Assembly: GCF_003429085.1 (NCBI RefSeq)
Contig: NZ_QVTC01000013.1
Coordinates: 1 to 64,000, forward strand
Length of the DNA stretch: 64,000 nucleotides
Source of the DNA: Bacillus sp. V59.32b
GTDB taxonomy: Bacteria > Bacillota > Bacilli > Bacillales > DSM-1321
Reading direction: 5' to 3'
Shown: piece by piece, positions 54,393 to 64,000 of the stretch
Layout: every line of letters starts with the position of its first letter
Numbering within the stretch: the first letter of the stretch is position 1
The notes under the pieces: generated by a model
What the model was told of the DNA's origin: nothing
What the model saw: only the letters and a program-made list of their open reading frames with translations
Database searches by the model: none
Position numbers and translations under genes: made by a program

Positions 54393-55565
54393 ATGAGATA
54401 TTTAACGGCTGGGGAATCGCACGGACCACAGTTGACAACCATTATTGAAGGGCTGCCGGCTGGAATGCCGATTGCTCAGGAAGATATAAACAATGAACTT
54501 GCGCGCCGGCAAAAAGGACATGGTCGCGGCAGAAGAATGCAAATCGAAAAAGACCAAGCCTTTATCGCTTCTGGGATCAGGCACGGTTATACACTAGGAT
54601 CGCCGGTCGCCCTTGTTGTCGAAAATAACGACTGGACACATTGGACGAAAATTATGGGCAGCGATCCCCTCGATGATGCGGAAGCGGAGGAAGTTAAAAG
54701 GAAAATCACCCGTCCGAGACCGGGACATGCCGATTTAAACGGAGGCATTAAATATGGCCACCGGGATTTAAGAAATGTCCTTGAGCGGTCTTCGGCAAGG
54801 GAAACGACGGTGCGTGTAGCCGCTGGAGCCGTCGCGAAGAAGCTATTGTCATTGCTAGGAATTGAAGTAGCTTCCCATGTGATTGAAATAGGCGGAATCA
54901 AGGCAAATCCGCCAGCGTATTCATCCATCAGCGAGCTTCAGGAACTTACTGAAGCCTCTCCGGTCCGATGCTTCGACAACAATGCTGAACAAGCAATGAT
55001 GGATGCCATTGATGATGCCAAGAAAAACGGTGACTCCATTGGCGGAATTGTTGAAGTAATCGTCGAAGGAATGCCTGTTGGTGTTGGCAGCTATGTTCAT
55101 TATGATCGAAAACTTGATGCCAAGCTTGCCGCTGCCATCGTCAGCATCAATGCGTTTAAGGGCGTTGAGATTGGAATTGGTTTTGAAGCGGCCCATCTTC
55201 CAGGCAGTGAGGTCCATGATGAAATCATCTGGGAAGAAGGAGCAGGCTACTCCAGAAAAACAAATCGCCTGGGCGGTCTGGAAGGCGGCATGACGACTGG
55301 AATGCCTATTGTTGTGCGTGGAGTAATGAAGCCGATTCCGACCTTGTACAAGCCGCTGCAAAGTGTAGATATTGATACGAAAGAAGTATTTGCCGCAAGC
55401 ATCGAGCGTTCAGATAGCTGTGCAGTACCGGCCGCAGCGGTTGTAGCTGAAGCCGTTGTAGCCTGGGAGCTGGCATCCGCGCTCATCGATCAATTCCCGT
55501 CCGACCGTTTTGATAAGCTGACTGAGGCAATCGCAGCCCATAAGGACGAGGCAAAGGAGTTTTAA
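54393..55565 (+). CDS. aroF: Chorismate synthase
   Basis: Converts 5-enolpyruvylshikimate-3-phosphate to chorismate with reduced FMN. The 390-residue product has the three family signatures: GESHGPQL near the N-terminus, [20 protein letters not shown] and [20 protein letters not shown] in the first half, and [12 protein letters not shown] in the last third. In B. subtilis naming this is aroF (aroC in E. coli). It opens the aromatic supraoperon and is six bases from aroB. Confidence 0.96.
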   Translation: MRYLTAGESHGPQLTTIIEGLPAGMPIAQEDINNELARRQKGHGRGRRMQIEKDQAFIASGIRHGYTLGSPVALVVENNDWTHWTKIMGSDPLDDAEAEEVKRKITRPRPGHADLNGGIKYGHRDLRNVLERSSARETTVRVAAGAVAKKLLSLLGIEVASHVIEIGGIKANPPAYSSISELQELTEASPVRCFDNNAEQAMMDAIDDAKKNGDSIGGIVEVIVEGMPVGVGSYVHYDRKLDAKLAAAIVSINAFKGVEIGIGFEAAHLPGSEVHDEIIWEEGAGYSRKTNRLGGLEGGMTTGMPIVVRGVMKPIPTLYKPLQSVDIDTKEVFAASIERSDSCAVPAAAVVAEAVVAWELASALIDQFPSDRFDKLTEAIAAHKDEAKEF

Positions 55566-55571
55566 TCTGCT

Positions 55572-56660
55572 ATGGAAACCGTCGACATTAAAACACCATC
55601 AAAGTCCTATCCCGTTTTTATCGGACACAATGCTGCCGAGTCACTGCCTGACTTTATAAATGAAAATCATCGTGAGATCGGTAAGATCATGATTATTACA
55701 GATGAAAAAGTGGCGACCCTTCATTTGGATACGGTTAAACAACTGCTTGCGCTGACAAATATCCCGATCTGTGAATACATAGTTCCTGAAGGTGAGCATG
55801 CAAAAACCTTTGAAGTATTTTACCAATGTCAAAGCTTTGCTTTATCGCAGAATTTAAATCGCAAATCGATGATTATCGCGCTCGGCGGCGGAGCAGTTGG
55901 GGATGTGGCAGGCTTTGTTGCAGCCACTTTCATGAGGGGTATTCCATTCATTCAAGTCCCGACAACATTGCTTGCCCATGACAGCGCGGTCGGTGGTAAG
56001 GTCGCCATCAATCATCCGCAAGGCAAGAATATGATTGGTGTTTTTCATCAGCCGGAAGCGGTATTTTTCGATTTATCCTTTTTAAAAACCCTGCCTGCCA
56101 AGGAGCTGCGTTCGGGGTTCGCGGAGGTTGTAAAGGAAGCCCTTATCCAGGACGGCGAATTTTACAAATGGCTATTAGCTTCTGTGGATAATTTGAATGA
56201 GCTGACAGAGGATAAGCTTTTGTATATGGTTAAGCGGGGAATCGAAATCAAGGCGAATATCGTTGCCGAAGATGAGAAAGAAACAGGGGTCCGGGCGTAT
56301 TTAAATCTCGGCCATACCCTTGGCCATGCGATTGAGGGATTGCTCGGGTATGGAAAAATTTCACATGGTGAAGCGGTCATGATTGGCACAATTTTTGCCA
56401 TACATTTGAGCCGGGAGAAATTAAAGCTGGAGTTCGATCTAGAGAAATTCATAGACTGGGTTGGGTCTCTTGGCTATGAAACCGTCGTTAGTGAGGAATG
56501 CGGTAAGACAGACTTGCTTGCTTTTATGAAACGAGATAAAAAGACTGTCAGCGAAGTGGTCACATTTGTATTGCTTCAAATGGTGGGCCAGCCTAAACTC
56601 GTAAATATTCAAGACAGTGAAATTCTTGAAAATCTTTCAATCATGTACAGACATAAGTAA
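55572..56660 (+). CDS. aroB: 3-dehydroquinate synthase
   Basis: Second shikimate step: DAHP to 3-dehydroquinate with NAD and a divalent metal. The 362-residue product has GGGAVGDVAGFVAATFMRG, VPTTLLAHDSAVGGK, INHPQGKNMIG and the metal-ligand histidines in NLGHTLGHAIE and SHGEAVMIG. It is directly followed by aroH with a 15-base gap. Confidence 0.96.
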   Translation: METVDIKTPSKSYPVFIGHNAAESLPDFINENHREIGKIMIITDEKVATLHLDTVKQLLALTNIPICEYIVPEGEHAKTFEVFYQCQSFALSQNLNRKSMIIALGGGAVGDVAGFVAATFMRGIPFIQVPTTLLAHDSAVGGKVAINHPQGKNMIGVFHQPEAVFFDLSFLKTLPAKELRSGFAEVVKEALIQDGEFYKWLLASVDNLNELTEDKLLYMVKRGIEIKANIVAEDEKETGVRAYLNLGHTLGHAIEGLLGYGKISHGEAVMIGTIFAIHLSREKLKLEFDLEKFIDWVGSLGYETVVSEECGKTDLLAFMKRDKKTVSEVVTFVLLQMVGQPKLVNIQDSEILENLSIMYRHK

Positions 56661-56675
56661 ATGGAGGGGAACACT

Positions 56676-57038
56676 ATGATTAGAGGAGTCAGGGGTGCAA
56701 CGACTGTCGATAGAGATAATGAGCAGGACATTATTAATGCAACGGAAAAACTGTTCAGTGTAATGATCGCGGAAAATCAGATCGATCCGGATAAAGTCGC
56801 TTCTGTCTTTATTTCCGTTACAGACGATCTGAGTTCTGCCTTTCCTGCTAAAGCACTTCGCAAGATCGAAGGGTGGACTTATGTGCCTGTCATGTGCATG
56901 CAGGAAATTCCTGTACCAAATTCGTTGAAATCCTGTATAAGAATCATGCTGCACCTTAATACCGAAAAAGCACAACACGAGATATCCCATGTATACCAGG
57001 AGAAAGCAGTCGCGTTACGTCCCGATTTAAAACAATAG
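56676..57038 (+). CDS. aroH: Chorismate mutase AroH
   Basis: Monofunctional trimeric chorismate mutase, converting chorismate to prephenate. The 120-residue product begins MIRGVRGATTVDRDN, with active-site residues in RGVRGAT, the SVFISVTDDLSSAFPAKA and WTYVPVMCMQEIPVPNSL blocks, and Arg in the SCIRIM segment. Start ATG 56676 after GGAGGGG. Next comes hisC, not trpE, which is where the trp genes sit in B. subtilis. Confidence 0.94.
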   Translation: MIRGVRGATTVDRDNEQDIINATEKLFSVMIAENQIDPDKVASVFISVTDDLSSAFPAKALRKIEGWTYVPVMCMQEIPVPNSLKSCIRIMLHLNTEKAQHEISHVYQEKAVALRPDLKQ

Positions 57039-57163
57039 ATGGAAGCAAACTTAAGATTTTTGCAGAAAAAACGAGAACTCGACCTGAGGTCCTCGAATGT
57101 ATGCTATACTATCTATATACTCTGTTACTTTAAAGCGTTGAATTTACGATAGAGGTGATCGTT

Positions 57164-58270
57164 ATGAAATGGAAAAGTGCTGTTCTATCTTTGAAGCCTT
57201 ATCAGCCTGGAAGATCGATTCAGGAAGTAAAAAAACAATATGGACTTGAGAATATCACGAAGCTTGCTTCCAATGAAAATCCTTTCGGCTGTTCAGCAAA
57301 TGTAAAAGAAAAGATTCGCGATTTTAATGAGTTTGCGATTTATCCGGATGGGTATGCAACATCGTTAAGAACGGCCGTTTCCAGTCATTTAGGGGTGAAG
57401 GAAACAGAGCTTATCTTTGGCAACGGATCGGATGAGATCATCCAGATAATCTCTCGCAGCCTGTTATATCCGAAAAGAAATACGGTAATGGCAACCCCGA
57501 CCTTTCCGCAATACCGTCATAATGCAGTACTCGAAGGAGCGGAAATAAGAGAAGTGGCGCTCGTGAATGGAGCCCATGATTTACAAGAGATGCTTAAGCA
57601 AATTGACGAAAACACGGCGGTTGTCTGGCTATGTACACCAAACAATCCGACAGGCCACTATATTACAGCAGAAGAAATGAGTGATTTCTTAACTCAGGTT
57701 CAAGAGGACGTACTAGTCGTTATAGATGAGGCGTATTTTGAATATGTCGAGGCTGAAGATTTTTCAAAAAGTCTGGAGCTTATCGAAGCCTATAAAAATC
57801 TTATTGTGTTAAGGACGTTTTCTAAGATCTATGGCCTTGCCAGTTTACGTGTTGGTTACGGGGTGGCAAACGAGGAAATTATCAAAAAGCTCGAACCGGC
57901 ACGTGAACCGTTCAACACGAATACTCTGGCACAGCATGCTGCAACGGCAGCCGTTGTTGACCAGGAATTTGTAATAAAGTGCAAGCAGGAAAACCGGAAA
58001 GGGCTTCAACAATATTACCGTTTTTGTGAGGAAGAGAACCTGAGTTATTATCCGTCTCAAGGTAATTTCATTTTGATTGATTTTAACACCGATGCGGATG
58101 AAGTGTTCCAATTTTTGCTGGAAAGAGGCTATATCGTCCGATCTGGAAAGGCACTTGGTTTTCCAACATCTGTAAGGGTAACGGTTGGATCCTCAGAACA
58201 AAACAACGGAATCATTACAATCATGAGGGAATACCTTGCTTCTAAAAACCGTGAAGGTGTGGAAATGTAA
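57164..58270 (+). CDS. hisC: Histidinol-phosphate aminotransferase (also aromatic aminotransferase)
   Basis: PLP enzyme of histidine synthesis that in Bacillus also transaminates phenylpyruvate and hydroxyphenylpyruvate. The 368-residue product has the substrate-binding ASNENPFG, the CTPNNPTG motif, the DEAYFEY segment, and the PLP lysine in RTFSKIYGLASLRVGY. ATG 57164 follows AGAGGTG. It sits between aroH and tyrA, so a Tyr/Phe role is likely. There is room for an independent promoter in the 125-base gap before it, but no clear site. Confidence 0.94.
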   Translation: MKWKSAVLSLKPYQPGRSIQEVKKQYGLENITKLASNENPFGCSANVKEKIRDFNEFAIYPDGYATSLRTAVSSHLGVKETELIFGNGSDEIIQIISRSLLYPKRNTVMATPTFPQYRHNAVLEGAEIREVALVNGAHDLQEMLKQIDENTAVVWLCTPNNPTGHYITAEEMSDFLTQVQEDVLVVIDEAYFEYVEAEDFSKSLELIEAYKNLIVLRTFSKIYGLASLRVGYGVANEEIIKKLEPAREPFNTNTLAQHAATAAVVDQEFVIKCKQENRKGLQQYYRFCEEENLSYYPSQGNFILIDFNTDADEVFQFLLERGYIVRSGKALGFPTSVRVTVGSSEQNNGIITIMREYLASKNREGVEM

Positions 58271-58299
58271 TATTCCCTAAGAAATTGAGGGTGTGTACA

Positions 58300-59405
58300 A
58301 TGAAGGGTAACGTATTTATCATCGGACTGGGTCTAATTGGCGGATCAGTGGGCCTTGCTATCAAAGACCACCATCGGGATGCTACTATTGTCGGTTATGA
58401 TGTAAATAAAAAAATGTCCAGTTATCTAAATTGCTCGGCATCATTGACGATGATTCCGAATCCATCGAAGAAGGTGCTACGAGCGCTGATCTGATTATTA
58501 TCTCCGTTCCGGTCGTCGAGACGGAAAAGGTTCTTCACACCCTTTCATCTATAAGTCTTAAGCAAGATGTCATTATTTCGGATGTTGGAAGCACCAAGAA
58601 GAAAATTGTCGACACAGCTACATGTCTGACCGACAAAGGGATTTGCTTCATCGGCGGACATCCAATGGCTGGTTCTCATAAAAGCGGTCCGGGCGCCGCA
58701 AAAGCACGGCTTTTTGAAAATGCTTTTTATTTATTGACACCGAATGAAAAAACCGATCAAGAACAGACTGAAAAGCTTATGTCTTGGCTTGAAGGGACTC
58801 GGGCAAACTTTCTGGTTGTTAAGCCGGAAGAACATGACAGGTTAACCGGAGTCATTAGTCATTTTCCGCATATCATCGCTGCCGGTCTCGTCCAACAGGC
58901 TAAAAATTACAGCGTGGAAAACGGTCTTGTTTCCCGGCTTGCTGCAGGAGGGTTTCGGGACATTACGAGAATCGCCTCAAGCAGTCCGGTCATGTGGCGG
59001 GATATTTTAATCCAAAACAAAACGGTGCTTCTTTCTCTCATGGAGGATTGGCTCGTCGAAATGGAACGGGTCAAGTCGGCGCTTAACCTAGCTGACGACG
59101 AAGCCATTTTTGACTTTTTTAAAGGCGCCAAGGAATTCCGTGATGAATTGCCTGTGCACGCCAAAGGGGCGATACCGGCATTCTATGATTTGTATATTGA
59201 CGTACCGGATTACCCGGGGATCATCTCCGAAATTACCGGCTATTTCGCTCAGGAAAGCATCAGTATTACGAATATCAGAATCATGGAAACCAGGGAAGAG
59301 GAAATTTACGGAGTGCTGGTAGTAAGCTTCCAAACGGACCATGATAGAATAAAAGCCGAAGCATGCATAAAGCATCGCACAAACTATGAAACATTTATCG
59401 CATAA
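58300..59405 (+). pseudogene. tyrA: Prephenate dehydrogenase TyrA, broken by a one-base frameshift
   Basis: TyrA oxidises prephenate to 4-hydroxyphenylpyruvate for tyrosine. The reading starts MKGNVFIIGLGLIGGSVGLA (NAD motif GLGLIGG) and reaches GYDVNKK; the expected NVQLSKLLGIIDDDSE follows in the next frame. The break is in an A7 run (58408-58414) where eight As would give a 368-residue protein. Downstream the catalytic GHPMAGSHKSGPGAA and HDRLTGVISHFPHIIA, and the C-terminal ACT domain, are intact. As it stands, the protein would stop at about 65 residues. Confidence 0.9.
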
Positions 59406-59436
59406 GAAGTTATATTTTATCCAAAAGGATGATTTT

Positions 59437-60723
59437 ATGGAAAACCTTACTTTGCAGACAAATGTCCAATCGCTGAACGGCACGATTTCAATACCGGGGG
59501 ATAAATCCATTTCCCACAGGTCGATTATGTTCGGGGCTCTTGCTGAAGGTGAAACGACCATCAGCAACTTTCTTGCCGGAGCGGATTGTTTGAGTACGAT
59601 TGACTGTTTTAGGAAGCTTGGTGTCAAGATTGAAGAAGATGGATCGCTGATTCGTGTCTCTGGCAAAGGCTTTAACGGGCTCAAGCAGCCTGAGGAAATG
59701 CTCGATGTCGGGAATTCAGGGACGACGATCCGCCTGATGCTCGGTATTCTGGCTGGCCGTTCGTTTACAGTAACGCTCGCCGGTGATAGTTCGATTGCCA
59801 AACGTCCGATGACAAGAGTTGTGAATCCACTGAGGCAAATGGGCGCGGTAATTGAGGGGGAAAATAACGGAGAATACACCCCGATTACGAGTCGAGGCGG
59901 AAAATTACAGGGAATTACTTATGAACTTCCGATGGCAAGCGCACAGGTGAAATCAGCTGTGCTGCTTGCCGGCCTTCAGGCTGAAGGAGAAACGGTTATC
60001 ATTGAGCCATCCAAAACAAGGGATCATACGGAAAGAATGATTGCTCAATTTGGCGGTCAAATTGAAAAGAACGGGAATAAGATAAAGGTAAAAGGAAACC
60101 AAACCTTTAAAGCGACACACATAGATGTGCCGGGGGATATCTCTTCAGCAGCTTTTTTTATGGTTGCGGCCGCCATCACGAAAGGCAGTGAAGTGAAGCT
60201 GCTTAATGTTGGCTTAAATCCTACGAGATCTGGCATAATCGAGGCGATGCAGCAAATGGGCGCTGATATCGAAGTCGAAATGGTCAAAACGGATGGCGAA
60301 CCGTCTGGCCATGTCACCGTCCGTTCATCGAGCTTACACGGAATTGAGATATCCGGGGAGCTTATCCCGCGACTGATTGATGAATTACCAGTAATCGCCT
60401 TGCTTGCTACTCAGGCGGAAGGGGTTACAGTCATTAAGGATGCCGCAGAATTGAAGGTCAAAGAAACGAACCGCATTGATACGGTTGCGAAAGAACTTAC
60501 AGCCCTGGGCGCGGATATTACAGCGACGGACGACGGGCTAATTATCAAGGGGGATGCTAGCCTTCATGGTGGCACGGTTTCAAGCCACGGAGATCATCGC
60601 ATCGGCATGATGCTTGCAATCGCAGGCCTGATTGCGCAGGGAGAAATGAACTTGCAGGACCCTTCGGCTATAGAAGTATCATATCCGCACTTTTTTGAAC
60701 ATCTTTCACAGTTAATAGGTTAA
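59437..60723 (+). CDS. aroE: 3-phosphoshikimate 1-carboxyvinyltransferase (EPSP synthase, class II motifs)
   Basis: Sixth shikimate step: adds enolpyruvyl from PEP to shikimate-3-phosphate. The 428-residue product has [37 protein letters not shown] and the late [15 protein letters not shown] and KETNRIDTV. The GDK, SAQ-K, R-H-E and N-TR patterns are those used to define class II enzymes. In B. subtilis naming it is aroE (aroA elsewhere). It starts 31 bases past tyrA with AAAAGGA as SD; the longer frame from 59386 overlaps tyrA and is unlikely. Confidence 0.95.
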   Translation: MENLTLQTNVQSLNGTISIPGDKSISHRSIMFGALAEGETTISNFLAGADCLSTIDCFRKLGVKIEEDGSLIRVSGKGFNGLKQPEEMLDVGNSGTTIRLMLGILAGRSFTVTLAGDSSIAKRPMTRVVNPLRQMGAVIEGENNGEYTPITSRGGKLQGITYELPMASAQVKSAVLLAGLQAEGETVIIEPSKTRDHTERMIAQFGGQIEKNGNKIKVKGNQTFKATHIDVPGDISSAAFFMVAAAITKGSEVKLLNVGLNPTRSGIIEAMQQMGADIEVEMVKTDGEPSGHVTVRSSSLHGIEISGELIPRLIDELPVIALLATQAEGVTVIKDAAELKVKETNRIDTVAKELTALGADITATDDGLIIKGDASLHGGTVSSHGDHRIGMMLAIAGLIAQGEMNLQDPSAIEVSYPHFFEHLSQLIG

Positions 60724-60724
60724 T

Positions 60725-60755
60725 GGCCGGGGGCATCGTTCCCCGGTTTTTTAAT
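60725..60755 (+). terminator. Terminator of the aromatic supraoperon
   Basis: CCGGGG and CCCCGG pair around an eight-base loop, followed by TTTTTTAATT, two bases past the aroE stop. Confidence 0.9.
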
Positions 60756-60979
60756 TCTGAAAATAGGAACCTTTCCTTCATAAAGTTCATAAAACTTTCA
60801 TAATCTTTATTAATACAAGTTACATGACTTATACTTGCCGTTTTTGTACCTGCTTTCCCGGTTCTCAATTGTATGCTGAATATGGACAACCCTTGAGTGG
60901 ATCCTAAAAGAAAAAAGCATTCATTCCCAAAGAGGATATTCGCATAACAATGGAGAATAAAGCTATAACTCAATAGCGA

Positions 60980-61072
60980 TAAAGAAAACTCGCCGATTGA
61001 CGAGCCGTAAGACGGAGATTAGGACGTAGTTGCACTTATGCAGACAGCAAAGTTCATCCTTTTCTCTCTGCC
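60980..61072 (-). repeat. Family C repeat copy 3 (reversed)
   Basis: TAAAGAAAACTCGCCGATTG, ACGAGCCGTAAGACGGAGAT, TAGGACGTAGTTGCACTTAT and GCAGACAGCAAAGTTCATCC read on the minus strand as the family C order. The hairpin CTCGTC/GGCGAG and its T run point leftward. The remainder of 60756-61208 holds AT-rich sequence with no gene or clear promoter. Confidence 0.75.
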
Positions 61073-61208
61073 AAGCTAAGTCACAAACTCTAATAATGGA
61101 ATTGTTGCTTTTGATTATGATAAACTAATTGTCACTCACTGTTCAAAAAGAGATTTTTCGTATCAATTTGTAACTTTTGAAGTTTTATCTTAAGGGAAGG
61201 TAAAGACA

Positions 61209-62480
61209 ATGAATATAGTAGAGAAAACCGTACAACTCTTAAAAAAAGGCGAATTCGAAGAAGCAAGAAGCCATGTTGAACGCGTAACCGCATCAGAATC
61301 CGCCGAAGATATGCTTGAGCTTGCTGAAGAAATGCTGCAGCTCGGATTTATAGACGAAGCAAAGAATCTGTATCAGCAATTATTACGCTTATACCCAGGC
61401 GTTGGCGAATTGATTTTATCGCTTGCAGAAATTTTGATTGATAATGACCAGGAAGATGAAGCGTTTCTGTTGCTTGAGCAAATTGGTCAGGATGATGAAG
61501 TGTATCCGAGCGCGCTTCTCCTTGAAGCCGATTTATATCAAATGCAGGGAATGGATGAAGTCAGTGAGCAAAAACTGCTGCAAGCAAGTGCCCTGATTCC
61601 TGAAGAGCCTTTAATCGATTTTGCACTGGGAGAGCTATATTACCAGCAGGGAAGAGACAATGACGCCATTACTCGTTATAGGAAGGTGCTGGAAACAGAG
61701 ACTGAAATCGCCGGTGTCAATTTGAATCAGCGGGTGGCAGAGGCTTTAAGCGGATCAGGCCAGTTTGAAGAAGCTCTTGGTTACTTTCAAAAGGCATTGG
61801 ATGAAAAGCTTGAAATCAACACATTGTTCGAATACGGGTTTACGGCTTACCAAGCAGGCCTTTATGAGACAGCCGTTGATAAATTTAAGGAATTAAAAGA
61901 GCTTGATCGTGAATATAACTCCTTATATTTATATCTTGCGAAGGCTTATGAGCATCTTGAGGACCTAGAGCACTCATTAAGTACTGTAAAAGAGGGAATC
62001 AGGGTCGATGAATTTAATAAGGACCTTTATTTTTATGGCGGAAAGGTCGCGCTAAAAAAGGGCGAACCCCGCGCGGCGGAGGAATTGTTCAGGGAAGCGC
62101 TTGCGATAGATCCCGGCTATTTAGAAGCCGCATTGACATTATTAAAGCTGCTGATGCAGGAAGAACGTTTTGAGGATGCGGTCGACTGCATCGAAGAGGT
62201 CAAGAAATATGGGGAAGAAGATCCGCAGTTTGACTGGATCTCTGCTGTGGGTTATCAAAAATTAGAACAATATGATAAGGCATTAAATTACTATCATAAA
62301 GCATATAATTCTTTTAAGAACAACGAGGAATTTTTAGAAGACTACGGATTCTTTTTAATGGAAGAAGGAGACAGACCCAAGGCTAGAGAAATATTTAATA
62401 AGCTTGTTTTGGAAAACCCATCAAATGACGAGTACATGATGATTTTAGAACGTCTGACAGATGACAAGGATCACTTGTAA
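61209..62480 (+). CDS. ypiA: Tetratricopeptide-repeat protein YpiA
   Basis: A 423-residue helical repeat protein with ten or so TPR units visible from start to end (for example [40 protein letters not shown] and [20 protein letters not shown]). No signal peptide. Probably a protein-interaction scaffold. In Firmicutes it pairs with YpiB/ReoY, which takes part in ClpCP control of MurA turnover; a shared role for YpiA is inferred from adjacency. Length equals B. subtilis YpiA. Confidence 0.9.
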   Translation: MNIVEKTVQLLKKGEFEEARSHVERVTASESAEDMLELAEEMLQLGFIDEAKNLYQQLLRLYPGVGELILSLAEILIDNDQEDEAFLLLEQIGQDDEVYPSALLLEADLYQMQGMDEVSEQKLLQASALIPEEPLIDFALGELYYQQGRDNDAITRYRKVLETETEIAGVNLNQRVAEALSGSGQFEEALGYFQKALDEKLEINTLFEYGFTAYQAGLYETAVDKFKELKELDREYNSLYLYLAKAYEHLEDLEHSLSTVKEGIRVDEFNKDLYFYGGKVALKKGEPRAAEELFREALAIDPGYLEAALTLLKLLMQEERFEDAVDCIEEVKKYGEEDPQFDWISAVGYQKLEQYDKALNYYHKAYNSFKNNEEFLEDYGFFLMEEGDRPKAREIFNKLVLENPSNDEYMMILERLTDDKDHL

Positions 62481-62520
62481 ATGCCCCAATGGGACAATAT
62501 TAATACAGAGGAGGGAACTC

Positions 62521-63075
62521 ATGGTGGCAGCCCCTGTATCTGTGAATGAGAAGAAGGATTTTATTCGCTGGTTTTTGAACCATTATCAACTTAAACGTAG
62601 AGAGTGTGTCTGGATTTTGAACTATCTGATGAGCCATGACCAACTCATGAAGAAGGTTCACTTCGTTGAAAACGCACAATATTGCCCCCGAGGGCTCGTT
62701 ATGTCAACACACTGTGTTGACGAAGCGCCATTCAGATTTTATAAGTCCAACATTATGACGACAGATGCCGAAAAGTCCTTTCACGATATCAGATTGAATC
62801 GCGAGGAAGAAATTTATATCCAGCTTAACTTTAAGTCCGCCTATTCTTCTTACCAATACGCTGCGGTGCTGGAGACGAACCCGTTCATGCCAAAAAGCAG
62901 AACAATCAATGAGAGAGATAAGATTGTTGCTGAACAATTTTTAGAAAAAACGATCCTTTCATTCCAGCGGGAAAAAATATTGGCGCAGATTGACGATGCT
63001 CTAGATCGGCATGATGAAGCGGCTTTCCTAGAATTTTCAGCGCAGCTAAACAAATTAAGCAAGCAAAATAAATAA
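62521..63075 (+). CDS. reoY: ReoY/YpiB family protein (UPF0302)
   Basis: Regulator of ClpCP-dependent degradation of the UDP-GlcNAc enolpyruvyl transferase MurA, as shown for Listeria ReoY. The 184-residue product has the conserved [19 protein letters not shown] and [10 protein letters not shown] at the N-terminus and the C-terminal helix [23 protein letters not shown] 62521 follows GAGGAGGG; the open frame from 62461 starts within ypiA and lacks an SD. It is 40 bases past ypiA. Confidence 0.88.
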   Translation: MVAAPVSVNEKKDFIRWFLNHYQLKRRECVWILNYLMSHDQLMKKVHFVENAQYCPRGLVMSTHCVDEAPFRFYKSNIMTTDAEKSFHDIRLNREEEIYIQLNFKSAYSSYQYAAVLETNPFMPKSRTINERDKIVAEQFLEKTILSFQREKILAQIDDALDRHDEAAFLEFSAQLNKLSKQNK

Positions 63076-63092
63076 TTCCTACATGTTTCTTA

Positions 63093-63122
63093 AAGCCTTG
63101 CCCAAACGGGAAGGTTTTTTAT
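63093..63122 (+). terminator. Terminator after ypiB
   Basis: CCTTGCC and GGGAAGG pair around CAAAC, followed by TTTTTTATTTTT. Confidence 0.8.
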
Positions 63123-63236
63123 TTTTGATTTTATCAGCAGTTAAAACCGATTATAATTGGAAAAGATACTATAATCTGAAGAAAAATGTTAATATAGTAA
63201 GGAAGTTGATTCAACAGTTTTTAGGAGGTATTTAGC

Positions 63237-63692
63237 TTGAGATGGACACCAAAGGATATTGATACATTTGAAGAGGCGCGTGAATATATTGACACAGTTC
63301 TCATACCGCTTGTGCCTGTTTCATTTGAAAAGGAAATGAAACAATCCGCGTCCATGTATGATTTTATCAACATGTTAACCGCCGCTATTGAAAATCAATT
63401 TAAAGGGCGGATCATGCTCTTGCCTTCATTGGCATACTTGACCAGCCTTAGTATAGACAAAAGAATGGATCAGGTTAAAGCATGGACGGCTGAAGTAGGC
63501 AGTTTTAAGAATATCTGCTTTATTACTTCAGACAATGAGTGGAAAGCACGTGAACAGGAGCTCGAAGGAACATTGATCTGGATACCATCCATTCCGCTTG
63601 AACATTTAGAAGAAAACCAGATAAGGGCCATGATCAATGATCAGGCGCGTCAGGTGTTTGATTTATTTACCCGGAAATGGAATGAATCATAA
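63237..63692 (+). CDS. ypiF: YpiF family protein (DUF2487)
   Basis: Conserved Bacillus protein of unknown function, 151 residues, soluble. It begins MRWTPKDIDTFEEAREYIDT and contains VLIPLVPVSFEKEMKQSAS, typical of YpiF, and is located before qcrA as in B. subtilis. TTG 63237 is the start, with AGGAGG eight bases before it. Confidence 0.85.
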   Translation: MRWTPKDIDTFEEAREYIDTVLIPLVPVSFEKEMKQSASMYDFINMLTAAIENQFKGRIMLLPSLAYLTSLSIDKRMDQVKAWTAEVGSFKNICFITSDNEWKAREQELEGTLIWIPSIPLEHLEENQIRAMINDQARQVFDLFTRKWNES

Positions 63693-63755
63693 TCTGTTTT
63701 TTTGAAATTTTTTTAATTAATACTCTTTAAAGGGCTTTTGTTGTTTATCAGGTTG

Positions 63756-63784
63756 TTGACCTTGGCGAATTATTGATATATCAT
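63756..63784 (+). promoter_or_regulatory. Putative SigA promoter of qcrABC
   Basis: TTGACC (63756-63761), 17 bases and TATCAT (63779-63784), 76 bases ahead of qcrA. Confidence 0.5.
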
Positions 63785-63859
63785 TGTAATGTCCTAGTTT
63801 TATAGTGTTACTATCATGGGTCCTTTGGGCTTAAGTTTAGTGATAGAGGGGGGAAATGC

Positions 63860-64000
63860 ATGAGTAAGCATAATGTTTCTAGACGTCAATTCCTTAGTTA
63901 TACACTTACCGGAATAGGTGGGTTCATGGCAGCAGGCATGTTGATGCCGATGGTAAGATTTGCTGTTGATCCTGTATTAAAAGCAGGCGCGGATAGTGAT
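63860..64000 (+). CDS. qcrA: Menaquinol-cytochrome c reductase iron-sulfur subunit QcrA (5' part)
   Basis: Rieske subunit of the bc complex that oxidises menaquinol. Only the first 47 residues are inside the window: a twin-arginine signal SRRQFLSY, then a hydrophobic helix TGIGGFMAAGMLMPMV, as in Bacillus QcrA. The Rieske cluster motifs lie beyond the edge. SD AGAGGGGGG is strong. Identity rests on the N-terminus and on position after ypiF. Confidence 0.85.
   Translation, partial: MSKHNVSRRQFLSYTLTGIGGFMAAGMLMPMVRFAVDPVLKAGADSD

Overview
The window looks like a chromosomal segment of a spore-forming member of the Bacillaceae. Gene order closely follows the Bacillus subtilis scpA-to-qcrA region: scpAB, ypuI, dacB-spmAB, rluB-resABCDE, sigX-rsiX, serA, ribU, fer, ypbB-recS-ypbDFG-mecB, gudB, ypdA, prsW, sleB-ypeB, ypfAB, cmk, ypfD, yphA, der-gpsA, yphEF, spoIVA, hbs, folE-mtrB, hepS-menG-hepT, ndk, cheR, aroF-aroB-aroH-hisC-tyrA-aroE, ypiABF, qcrA. 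It is not B. subtilis itself: ypbE and the trp genes are missing, a CBS-domain gene, an asparaginase, a cold-shock gene, a Fe/Mn-SOD and an M23-LysM gene are interspersed, and the intergenic DNA carries many repeats absent from that model. No tRNA, rRNA, prophage or CRISPR array was seen.

Layout. 0.5-7.1 kb: chromosome condensation (scpAB), SOD, and the spore cortex/dehydration operon dacB-spmA-spmB. 7.5-16.4 kb: rluB, cytochrome c maturation and redox signalling (resABC, resDE), then the ECF pair sigX-rsiX with an autoregulatory-type SigX promoter. 16.9-22.3 kb: M23-LysM peptidase, PHP phosphatase, then serA (minus), an FMN riboswitch with ribU, and fer (minus). 22.6-32.8 kb: ypbB-recS, CPBP protease, ypbF, CBS protein, ypbG, mecB, gudB, ypdA, ansA, csp. 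33.5-41.2 kb: prsW, sleB-ypeB, ypfA/B, cmk-plsC-ypfD, an IS1182 remnant, ypzI. 41.5-48.3 kb: yphA, der, gpsA, yphEF, spoIVA, hbs. 48.5-64 kb: folE-mtrB, the menaquinone/heptaprenyl genes, ndk, cheR, the aromatic supraoperon, ypiABF and the start of qcrA.

The genes combine into a few themes: sporulation and germination (dacB, spmAB, spoIVA, sleB-ypeB, and prsW in regulated proteolysis), respiration (res, menG-hepST, ypdA, qcrA) and aromatic amino acids (aroF to aroE, with the TRAP gene mtrB upstream but no trp genes).

The least ordinary content lies between genes: four tandem arrays with a 20-bp period in two related sequence classes, three dispersed repeat families that sit behind transcription terminators, a 127-bp element with perfect 14-bp terminal inverted repeats and internal hairpins (30235-30361), a short leader ORF whose sequence folds into a hairpin burying the mecB ribosome-binding site, and an extra structured leader downstream of the FMN riboswitch. 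Both cheR and tyrA carry what looks like a one-base deletion in an A7 run. No clearly new multi-gene system was found.
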